7,014 bases of DNA, from positions 1 to 7,014 of the forward strand of contig RFHW01000111.1 in the NCBI GenBank assembly GCA_003695745.1, in the 5' to 3' direction. This DNA is from Methanobacteriota archaeon. Its GTDB lineage: Archaea > Hydrothermarchaeota > Hydrothermarchaeia > Hydrothermarchaeales > SZUA-236. Position 1 is the stretch's first letter. Each line of letters begins with the position of its first letter. Shown one piece after another: positions 1 through 6,500 of this stretch. Below the pieces are notes generated by a model that ran no database searches, was not told the origin of the DNA, and worked only from the letters and a program-made list of their open reading frames with translations. Made by a program: the position numbers and the translations under genes.

Positions 1-20
1 CTTCTAACCCGCGACCGAGG

Positions 21-317
21 TCACTTCGATCCGCGCCCGAGCTTGCGCCTGCGCGCGCGCTCCAGGGCCTTGCGCTTGGCCTCTTCTTCGGCCTTGCGCT
101 TGGCCTCTTCCTCTGCCTTTCGCTTGGCCTCGCGCTCCCGGCGCTTGATCTCGCGCCGCTTCCTGCGCTCGGCCTCCTTAAGATACTTCTCGACCCCTTG
201 CTGAAGATGAAAGGCAGCGTCTGTCAGATCTCCTTCCTCGATCCTCTTTTCCACTCTAGCCAAATCATCCTCGGCTAGCCTAAGCCAGTCTTTCGGATAC
301 ATTGACTCTTCAGACAT
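21..317 (-). CDS. Truncated HEPN-domain protein with Lys/Arg/Glu-rich tail
   Basis: This 98-residue protein has two unlike halves. Residues 7-47 read like the start of a HEPN domain: YPKDWLRLAEDDL, then an acidic helix, then AFHLQQGVEKYLK (35-47), the signature of helix 2 in HEPN proteins paired with MNT nucleotidyltransferases. From residue 48 the HEPN fold is not continued. Instead there is a tail of Lys, Arg, Glu and Ala with an AKRKAEEE repeat (64-71, 72-79, partial 80-84) and a basic end (RARRRKLGRGSK). Full HEPN toxins are about 120-140 residues and carry an Rx4-6H RNase motif in the lost half, so this protein should not be an active HEPN RNase. The tail would form a single charged helix or a nucleic-acid-binding extension (inference). 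The ATG at 317 lies inside the end of the MNT gene (8-nt overlap); Met6 at 302 is an alternative start. HEPN identity is fairly sure; function of the hybrid is unknown, and it could be a decaying gene. Confidence 0.6.
   Translation of the reverse strand: MSEESMYPKDWLRLAEDDLARVEKRIEEGDLTDAAFHLQQGVEKYLKEAERRKRREIKRREREAKRKAEEEAKRKAEEEAKRKALERARRRKLGRGSK
66..128 (-). repeat. 24-nt tandem repeat coding AKRKAEEE
   Basis: Two 24-nt units (105-128 and 81-104) differ at 3 of 24 positions and are followed by a 15-nt partial third unit (66-80). They code for the charged repeat in the tail of the HEPN-like protein. The surrounding 180 bases are about 68% G+C by my count, against about 40-50% in the adjoining HEPN and MNT sequence. 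Confidence 0.7.
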
Positions 318-627
318 AGACCTTGCCCTTTTTCAGGATCTCCTCGAAGAAATCGTCTCCCCTTTCTAAACGGTTTTTCAGCTCAACAGGTGTTATCACA
401 ATCGGTGAGAAGGGAATGGTCTTTACTATGTTTGAAACCAGCGAGCACACCTCAGACCAGCGCTTGTGAAAGGGCTTGTCTGTCTCTTTAACAATCAACA
501 AATCGATGTCACTTTCCTCTGTAGGCGTGCCATATGCATAGGAGCCAAAAAGTATAATCTTTTCTGGCCTATACCTCTTTATCAGGACCTCTGCGATCCT
601 TCCTATCAAATCATCTCTTTTTTCCAT
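310..627 (-). CDS. MNT-type minimal nucleotidyltransferase (HEPN/MNT antitoxin family)
   Basis: This is a small nucleotidyltransferase of the MNT (MntA-like) group, which in HEPN/MNT toxin-antitoxin systems neutralises the HEPN RNase, in characterised cases by adding AMP to it. The core reads PEKIILFGSYAYGTP and then SDIDLLIV, an exact GSx10DxD motif (Gly28-Ser29 and Asp40/Asp42 from the chosen start). The C-terminal part has VITPVELKNRLERGDDFFEEILKKG, typical of archaeal members. The third carboxylate expected on the following strand seems replaced: the segment reads PFSPIVIT. I chose the ATG at 627 (MEKRDDLIGRI) because it gives 105 residues, the normal family size; ATGs at 642 and 726 are in frame, but the extra 28-33 residues (GCFKLFGWLNLL...) do not look like this family. 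The stop overlaps the start of the HEPN-like gene, so the two are probably co-transcribed and co-translated. Its low G+C against the neighbouring housekeeping genes suggests an acquired cassette. Confidence 0.8.
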   Translation of the reverse strand: MEKRDDLIGRIAEVLIKRYRPEKIILFGSYAYGTPTEESDIDLLIVKETDKPFHKRWSEVCSLVSNIVKTIPFSPIVITPVELKNRLERGDDFFEEILKKGKVYV

Positions 628-683
628 CGATAATCGCGCCATTATATGTAAGTACTTTACATCACTAATAAGCTCTTCGCTCA

Positions 684-718
684 CTTTTAATAGGTTCAAC
701 CATCCGAAAAGCTTAAAG
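684..718. promoter_or_regulatory. Candidate divergent TATA-like boxes for MNT and rnz
   Basis: The gap between the likely MNT start (627 or 642) and rnz (741) is about 100 bp and AT-rich. The stretch at 684-692 reads CTTTTAATA on the plus strand and TATTAAAAG on the minus strand, so it could serve as a TATA box in either direction: transcription would begin near 714 for rnz or near 662 for MNT. A second plus-strand box, GCTTAAAG at 711-718, would place the rnz start site at its ATG, giving a leaderless message. No clear Shine-Dalgarno site precedes rnz. Assignment rests on spacing and composition only. Confidence 0.35.
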
Positions 719-740
719 CAGCCCATATTCTTGTACCCTC

Positions 741-1637
741 ATGAACTTTGAGGTCATATTCCTTGGCACATCGGCTGCCGTGCCTTCTTCTTCAAGGGGC
801 CATGCCTCTGTGGCCATCAGATACTTTGACGAGACCCTGCTCTTTGACTGCGGCGAGGGGACGCAGCGGCAGCTCATCAGGTCCAAGAACTCCTATATGC
901 GGATCAAGAGGATATTCATCACCCATTACCACGGCGACCACTTCCTCGGGCTCCCCGGATTGTTCCAGACCATGAGCCTTGGAGAGAGGACCGAAGCCCT
1001 TGAGCTCTATGGCCCGCGGGGCATTGAAGACGTCCTTGACACCCTTATCAGGATCTGCCGCTCAGACATCACCTTTGACATCATACCACGTGAGATAAGG
1101 CCCGGCACGGTCTATGAATGCAACATATTCAGGGTGTCTGCGGTGAAGGTGGACCACTCGGCCCTCACCTATGGACTGGTCTTCGAGGAGGTGAAGGGCA
1201 GGACATTCCTGCGGGAGAAGGCCATTGCCCTCGGTCTGCAGCCCGGCCCCATATACGGACGCCTGAAGGCCGGTGAGACGGTGGAGGTGGATGGCAGGGT
1301 CATCACGCCTGACATGGTCCTGGGGGAGCAGAAGGAGTGCAAAAAGGTGGTATACACATCTGACACCCGTCCATGCCAGAGGATCGCCGAGGTGTCAAAG
1401 GACGCCTATCTCATACATGACTCCACCTACGACCACACCCTGCAGGATCAGGCCGTTGAGGCCACCCATTCCACCTGTGTGGAGGCGGCTGAGATCGCGA
1501 GGAAGGCAGGGGCAAGACAGCTCTATCTCACCCACATCAGCCCCCGGTACATGGACACCTCGCTGCTCCTGGATCAGGCCCGCCCTGTCTTCAGGGACAC
1601 AGTGGTTGCCAAGGACTTTCTCAGGTTCAGACCATGA
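741..1637 (+). CDS. rnz: Ribonuclease Z (tRNA 3' processing endonuclease)
   Basis: RNase Z is a cytoplasmic zinc-dependent metallo-beta-lactamase-fold endonuclease that cuts the 3' trailer from tRNA precursors so that CCA can be added. The 298-residue length fits the short archaeal/bacterial form. All the expected metal ligands are visible: the N-terminal FLGTSAAVP strand, FDCGEGTQRQL (35-45), the THYHGDHFLGLPG motif with His62, His64, Asp66 and His67, then VDHS with His139, YTSDTRP with Asp208 and LTHISPRY with His265. The central segment (about 150-200, including GLQPGPIYGRLKAGETV) matches the family pattern LGxxxGPxxGxLkxG. The start is the first ATG and gives the canonical N-terminus directly. 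No Shine-Dalgarno is seen, so the message may be leaderless. It is divergent from the MNT gene and convergent with the CitG-like gene, with a 9-bp gap, so it is likely a single-gene transcript. Nothing appears broken. Confidence 0.96.
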   Translation: MNFEVIFLGTSAAVPSSSRGHASVAIRYFDETLLFDCGEGTQRQLIRSKNSYMRIKRIFITHYHGDHFLGLPGLFQTMSLGERTEALELYGPRGIEDVLDTLIRICRSDITFDIIPREIRPGTVYECNIFRVSAVKVDHSALTYGLVFEEVKGRTFLREKAIALGLQPGPIYGRLKAGETVEVDGRVITPDMVLGEQKECKKVVYTSDTRPCQRIAEVSKDAYLIHDSTYDHTLQDQAVEATHSTCVEAAEIARKAGARQLYLTHISPRYMDTSLLLDQARPVFRDTVVAKDFLRFRP

Positions 1638-1646
1638 AGCCGCGGG

Positions 1647-2549
1647 CTAAAGGAGGCCCTCCAGGAGGGCTACCATGAGAGAGCTTGCCGTGAGGTCTGC
1701 CGTGGTGCCGGGGTTGAATCTGTTCCCATCTTTTCTGAGCCGCCTGTCAAAGCGGGCCACATCCCCGGGTAGAAGCCCTTTTTCCAGGATGGCCCTGGCC
1801 TCCTCTGAGATCCTCACCGCCGCCTCGCGGGTGTTCTTCCTCTCGATAAGGGTGTCCGGCACCCTGCCCAGTATCTCGAAGAAACACCTGAGCACCGCGC
1901 CACGCAGGTCCCCTGTCCTCTCCAGCTCTTCTTTGAGCGCCGGGTATCCTGTGGTGGCGGTCACCTCCATCCCGCTCACAAGCTCCCTCGATATGGAGTC
2001 CCAGCTGGAGATCCTGAAGACCCTGTGGAGGTTGAGCCCCTTTTCAACAACCCTTTCTCTGGACCGCGGGTCTTTCACATCGAAGCGCGGGCTGCGCCCC
2101 ACCTCGGCGTCAGAGAGGACGATGGCATCATAAAGCTCCAGCGTGTCCTGCGGCGTGGAGCCCTCTATGACCGTTGAAACACCTCTTCTCAGCTGCTGGA
2201 GGCTGTACACCCTGTCCCTGATGCACAGGCCGGCCGAGGCCGCCAACGGTATGAGGAGCATGGCGATGCCGAGGTTCGTGTTCCCGCCGCCGTGGCTCTT
2301 CAAGCCGTCTGCAACGGCCTTTTTTATGAGCGCTCCAAGTCCGACCCTGCCTTTTTCAAAGCCTGCGCCGAATTCAACGGCCTCCTTCACAGCATCTCCG
2401 ATAGCCACCCCTGAGAGGATGAAGTCCCTGTAGCCTGTGTCCTCAAAATCATGAGAGGGGCCTACATTTCCGGGTTTATCCACCCCAGCCTCGATGATGC
2501 ATGCCGCCTGCGCCGACCAGACCACATCCTCAACGGTGAAGGGCCTCAT
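1647..2549 (-). CDS. CitG-family protein (triphosphoribosyl-dephospho-CoA synthase-like)
   Basis: This 300-residue protein belongs to the CitG/MdcB family, whose bacterial members join ATP and dephospho-CoA to make the prosthetic-group precursor of citrate or malonate lyase. Family marks in order: ACIIEAGVDKPGNVGPSHDF (residues 16-35) with the KPGNV motif; SHGGGNTNLGIAMLLIPLA (85-103) with the Asn-Thr-Asn signature; and NPGTTADLTASSLMVALLE (279-297) near the C-terminus. The start is fixed by an ATGA overlap with the cofD stop, with GGAG eight bases upstream inside cofD, so translation is coupled to cofD. Archaeal members of this family commonly occur without citrate lyase, and no lyase subunits are visible here, so the classical product is doubtful. 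The tight link to cofD suggests a role near F420 or another phosphoribosyl-containing cofactor (inference only). Family assignment is strong; reaction is not established. Confidence 0.85.
   Translation of the reverse strand: MRPFTVEDVVWSAQAACIIEAGVDKPGNVGPSHDFEDTGYRDFILSGVAIGDAVKEAVEFGAGFEKGRVGLGALIKKAVADGLKSHGGGNTNLGIAMLLIPLAASAGLCIRDRVYSLQQLRRGVSTVIEGSTPQDTLELYDAIVLSDAEVGRSPRFDVKDPRSRERVVEKGLNLHRVFRISSWDSISRELVSGMEVTATTGYPALKEELERTGDLRGAVLRCFFEILGRVPDTLIERKNTREAAVRISEEARAILEKGLLPGDVARFDRRLRKDGNRFNPGTTADLTASSLMVALLEGLL
1656..1670. other. Short perfect inverted repeat at convergent gene ends
   Basis: GCCCTCC and GGAGGGC flank a single A, 19 bases past the rnz stop and within the last codons of the CitG-like gene. 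Arms of 7 bp would form a GC-rich hairpin, with the innermost pairs opened to make a loop. There is no T-run after it on either strand, so a terminator role is weak; it also simply encodes LEGLL of the CitG-like protein. Confidence 0.25.
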
Positions 2550-3460
2550 AGCTCCATCTCCAACAGAAACCTTGCAAGGGCCTCCCGCCTTTCAAGGCTG
2601 TCCAGATATGTGTTGGTTTTAATGATCCTAACATCGCCCACTCTGCCGGCGATTTTTTCACTTGAATCAACCACTAAAGAGGAGACAAAAGGGCTGTAAT
2701 GGTCTGCCACACCTGCGGCGCTGACCTCTATCCCAAAGGCCTTCATGAGCTTCTCAGCCGGTCCTGAGAAGGCAGAGCCGCCTACAATGGGGGAGACCGC
2801 CACTATCCTGTCCCTGTTCTTTCTTAGCGCCTCCCCAATCTCGCCGATGGAGACAATGGGGTGGATGCTTGTCACAGGGTTGCTCGGGCCGATGATGATC
2901 CTCTCAGCCCCTTTGACGGCATCAACGGCCTCCTCACAGGCCACGGCCACATCCAACCCTTTGAACCTGATGCCCGTCACCTCCGGCCTGCCGCGGTTTT
3001 TCACCCAGAACTCGTGGAGGCCCATCTCCCCGGCCGCGGTCTCTATCACAGTCTCCACAGGGGCATCTGACATGGGTATGACCCGCGCCTTCACGCCCAG
3101 CCTCTGGCAGTGCTCTCCTGTCACCTCGGAGAGCCTCATGCCAGCCTTCATCTGCTCTCCGCGCCAGATATGGAGCGCCCGGTCCAAGTCTCCGATGCGC
3201 AGGTACTCGCCTGAGCCAAGCCTCCGCAGCTCCTCATGGCCGTGGTATGTGTCGTCCCTCCGGCCGTGCCACGTCGCATCGTCCACCATGCCTGCGAGGG
3301 TGTAGACCACGGTGTCCACATCAGGCGAGAGGTAGCCGTGCGGAAGCCACTCATCCTCGGCGGTGTTCACAATCACCGAGATATCCTCTTCAGCCACAAC
3401 CCGTGCAAGACCCTGCAGGAGCTTGGGCGTCCCTGTGCCGCCAGATAGAAGGGTTATCAT
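2546..3460 (-). CDS. cofD: CofD, 2-phospho-L-lactate transferase (coenzyme F420 biosynthesis)
   Basis: CofD transfers a phospholactate (or phosphoenolpyruvate) moiety from its guanosine-diphospho carrier to the deazaflavin Fo, giving F420-0 (or its dehydro form), to which glutamates are then added by CofE. The 304-residue length is normal. Visible motifs: LLSGGTGTPKLLQGL (4-18), the nucleotide-binding N-terminus; VNTAEDEWLPHGYLSPDVD (31-49) with the acidic metal/substrate cluster, followed by TVVYTLAG; PMSDAPVETVIET; WVKNRGRPEV; GPSNPVTSIHPI; and VSPIVGGSAFSGPAEKLM near residue 220-240, followed by GIEVSAAGVADHY. The NTAED form matches Methanosarcina-like CofD as I recall it. The start is the first ATG and reaches straight into the SGGTGTPK strand. 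It is the first gene of a two-gene operon with the CitG-like gene (4-nt ATGA overlap) and is divergent from the protease gene, with a TATA-like box about 30 bp upstream. No defects seen. Confidence 0.95.
   Translation of the reverse strand: MITLLSGGTGTPKLLQGLARVVAEEDISVIVNTAEDEWLPHGYLSPDVDTVVYTLAGMVDDATWHGRRDDTYHGHEELRRLGSGEYLRIGDLDRALHIWRGEQMKAGMRLSEVTGEHCQRLGVKARVIPMSDAPVETVIETAAGEMGLHEFWVKNRGRPEVTGIRFKGLDVAVACEEAVDAVKGAERIIIGPSNPVTSIHPIVSIGEIGEALRKNRDRIVAVSPIVGGSAFSGPAEKLMKAFGIEVSAAGVADHYSPFVSSLVVDSSEKIAGRVGDVRIIKTNTYLDSLERREALARFLLEMEL
2552..2561 (-). promoter_or_regulatory. Shine-Dalgarno site for the CitG-like gene
   Basis: On the minus strand GGAGATGGAG lies just before the ATG at 2549, with the first GGAG eight bases upstream. 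It sits within the last codons of cofD. Together with the ATGA stop/start overlap it supports translational coupling and settles the CitG-like start. The other genes in the window lack such a clear site. Confidence 0.6.
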
Positions 3461-3485
3461 AACAGGGGTAAACTCCCAGGGCAGG

Positions 3486-3495
3486 TTATAAAAAT
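3486..3495 (-). promoter_or_regulatory. Candidate TATA box of the cofD operon
   Basis: On the minus strand the sequence reads ATTTTTATAA, centred about 30 bp before the cofD ATG at 3460. With archaeal spacing (start site about 25 bp downstream) transcription would begin a few bases before the ATG, giving a very short leader. GTGAGA directly upstream could be the purine-containing BRE. Support is composition and spacing only. Confidence 0.45.
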
Positions 3496-3530
3496 CTCAC
3501 GCCCAAACAATCCCTCCACGCCAAAAACAA

Positions 3531-3538
3531 TTAAATAC
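3531..3538 (+). promoter_or_regulatory. Candidate TATA box of the subtilase gene
   Basis: TTAAATAC, preceded by the A-rich CAAAAACAA (a plausible BRE), is centred about 30 bp before the protease ATG at 3565. No Shine-Dalgarno precedes the ATG, so a leaderless or very short-leader message is likely. It lies in a 104-bp divergent gap and is separate from the cofD box. Confidence 0.45.
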
Positions 3539-3564
3539 AATTACCCTTCACAATATCCTGCACG

Positions 3565-6500
3565 ATGAAAAGGACCAACATCTTGCTTGCCATGCTGCTG
3601 TTCATGGGATTTCTCACCCTAGCGGGAGGGAGCGCATACTCACGGCAGACAGAGCCTTCACAAACAACATCGGCTCAAAGCCCAACTTCAAAGCTCGGCC
3701 CTGAGCTGCAAAGGCTCCTTGACTCAGGAGCAGGGGGCGCGGTATCTGTGAACATAGTGCTCGTGGATCAGCCGCTCCACGATGTTTCAAAGGCTGTGAA
3801 GGAGAAGCATGAGAAAGAGTTGGAGGTCTCGGAATCAAGGATTAAAAGCATAGTTGAAAGGGCGAGAAAAGGAGAGGCGGCTGGTAAAAAAGCCATGACA
3901 CTATCTGTGGAGGATGAAAGGAAAAAGGATCTCTATGGGGCTCTGACAACCGCTGAGAAAGATGAGATTGAAAGGGAGAAGGAAAAACTGAAGCAGGTGA
4001 AGAGACAGGTTGTGAAAGAGACCATTGACGCCACCAGAGGCCTGATAAAACCGGGGCAGGACAGGGTCAGGAGGGCCGTGGAAAAGGCTGGCGGCACAGT
4101 CACATATGAAGGCTCCTTTGTCAACATAGTCTCTGCAACGGTGCCTGTGGACGCCCTGCCGGCGATAGCAGCCCTGCCAGATGTGGCCTTCATCGAAAAA
4201 TCCAAGGTCTATCACGCTCTGCTTGACACTGCCACGGGCTCGGTCTATGCCCAGACCTTCTGGAACGCAGGCTACAACGGCTCACCCTATGCAGTGGCGG
4301 TTGTAGACACAGGCGTTGACTCATCGCATCCTGCTCTCGCGTCCCGCGTGATCGATAACAAGACCTTTGTCACAACAGGGGCTGACGCAGCCACCTCTGA
4401 CGACCTCTATGGACACGGCACCCATGTGGCCGGGATAGTGGCAAGCACCGATGCGACATACAGGGGTGTGGCGCCCGGCGCATGGATCATAAACGCCAAG
4501 GCAGGGAACTCCAGCGGCAGCCTGGAAGATTCATGGGTGATGAGCGCCATTGACTGGGCGATCTACAACGCCACCGGCGGGGCGGATGTTGTGAGCGCAA
4601 GCTTCGGCTCTCCTGGAAGCGACCTTGCCTTTGAGAAGTTCTTTGACGCCCTTGTGGACGACCTCGGGATCTTTGCAGCGGTAGCTGCAGGGAACAGCGG
4701 GCCTGGAAGCCAGACCATCGAGACACCGGGCAAGACATACAACGTCATGACAGTGGGGGCGATGGACGATCAGGACACAACCACCCGAAGCGATGACAGT
4801 ATAGCATGGTACAGCAGCAGAGGGCCGCTGCCCTTTGGAAGCGACAGGATAAAGCCCGACATAATGGCTCCGGGCGGGGACAGCGGCGCCGATCCCATCG
4901 TGTCAACGGCCTATAACTGGGAGGGCGGGAATCCTGATTTCATCGGCATGTCTGGCACGAGCATGGCAACTCCCATGGTCTCAGGCGCAGCAGCCCTTTT
5001 GATGAGCGCCGGTGTGACAAACCCCCTTGAGATCAAGGCCCTCTTGATCAACACCGCTGAGGATCGGGGCGCAACAGGCCCTGACAACGACTATGGCTGG
5101 GGCTATATGGACCTCAACCACACCTTCTATCACACCAGTGATGTGCGGCTTGGCGAGGTGAACAACACTGTGAAAAAACTCTATTACGTGGGCCCGGCGC
5201 TCCCCGGGGATAAGGCAACACTGGTGTGGAACCGATATTCAGCCTACAACGGACCCAACTACCCCACAAGCTACAACAGCTTTGCCTCAGACCTCGACCT
5301 CTACCTATACAGCGAATCAAACGGCACAGAGCTGGACAACTCAACATTGGGATACAGCAACGTGGAGCAGGTGGTCTCGCCATCCAACGATACGGTGGTC
5401 ATCAAGATAGACGCCTTTTCGCTCCAGCGAAGCCCTGAAACCTTCGCCCTCGCAACAGAGGAGGGATTCACCGAGACAGCTCTCCCGGAGATCAACGCCA
5501 CCATCTCACAGCTCAACACAAGCTATGTGAACAACTCTTTCCAGATCGCTGTGAAGGCATCGAACAACGGAAGCATAGCAATACACAATGTGAATGTAAC
5601 CCTCAGCCTGCCGGCCGGAGTCTCGCTCGCAGGCGGCTCAAACCCGGTGGAGCTCGGCACAATCACAGCAGGAAACACGAAGACAGCGACCTTCACATTG
5701 ACCGCCTCATCAGAGGGGAACAAAACAATCAACGCAACAGCGAACTCAAGCTCCTATGGAGAGACCATAACCACAACATCGTCAATCGACATCACCGTCT
5801 ATAGCGGCCCAACCCAGATCAGCTCATGCACAGCAATTTCCTCGCCCGGTGTCTATGTATTGAACAGGAGCATAATAAACAGCAGTGCATCAACCTGCAT
5901 CACCATCACAGCAAGCAACGTTGTTTTTGATGGGGCGGGCCACAGGATTGACGGGCAGGATTTAGGATCTCCAACTTACCAGAAAGGTGTCTATGTTCAC
6001 AATTCAACGGCAACCCTTACAAATGTTACCGTGAAAAACCTCGTTGTAACGGACTGGTGGCATGGGATCTACTATCAAAACGCTCAAAACGGGAACATCA
6101 TAAACAACACCGCAAGCTCAAACTACAACGGGCTCTACCTCTCCTCATCCAGCAACAACAACCTCACAGGCAACAATGCAAGCTCGAACACCGGCAATGG
6201 AATCCACCTCTCCTCATCCAGCGGCAACAACCTCATAAACAACACGGCACAGGAAAATAACAACTACGATGTTAGTTTCGCCCCAGCTTCCACTGCCCAC
6301 TGCAGCAATGTTATAACGAACAACACAGGATCCGGGAATAGACCGATAAAATACTTCAACGGCCCTGTGAATCTGGAGAATGAAACACTCTCCGAACTGA
6401 TCCTCTGCGACGCAGACGGCTCAAAGTTAAACAACATTACAGTCATCGGCTCGGCAACAAAGGCTAACAACGGCCTTATGGCATTCTTCACAGACAACTC

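Noticed and set aside
49..60. Alternating GC tract as a possible Z-DNA site
   Set aside because: It is only about 12 bases, lies in Arg codons of the charged tail and is explained by the local composition.
628..726. N-terminal extension of the MNT protein from the ATG at 726
   Set aside because: The extra residues do not resemble the family, would remove most of the divergent promoter region, and the 627 start gives the standard length. It is not fully excluded.
1675..2433. Two plus-strand open frames opposite the CitG-like gene
   Set aside because: Antisense shadows with low-complexity Ser/Leu-rich translations; the minus strand carries all the CitG-family motifs.
1647..2549. Part of a citrate lyase operon
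   Set aside because: No lyase alpha, beta or gamma subunit, ligase or transporter is visible; the gene is coupled to cofD instead.
2745..3305. 186-codon open frame on the plus strand opposite cofD
   Set aside because: It is the antisense shadow of cofD in a GC-rich gene; the protein is Ser/Pro/Thr-rich, with no recognisable domain, and cofD is clearly the coding strand.
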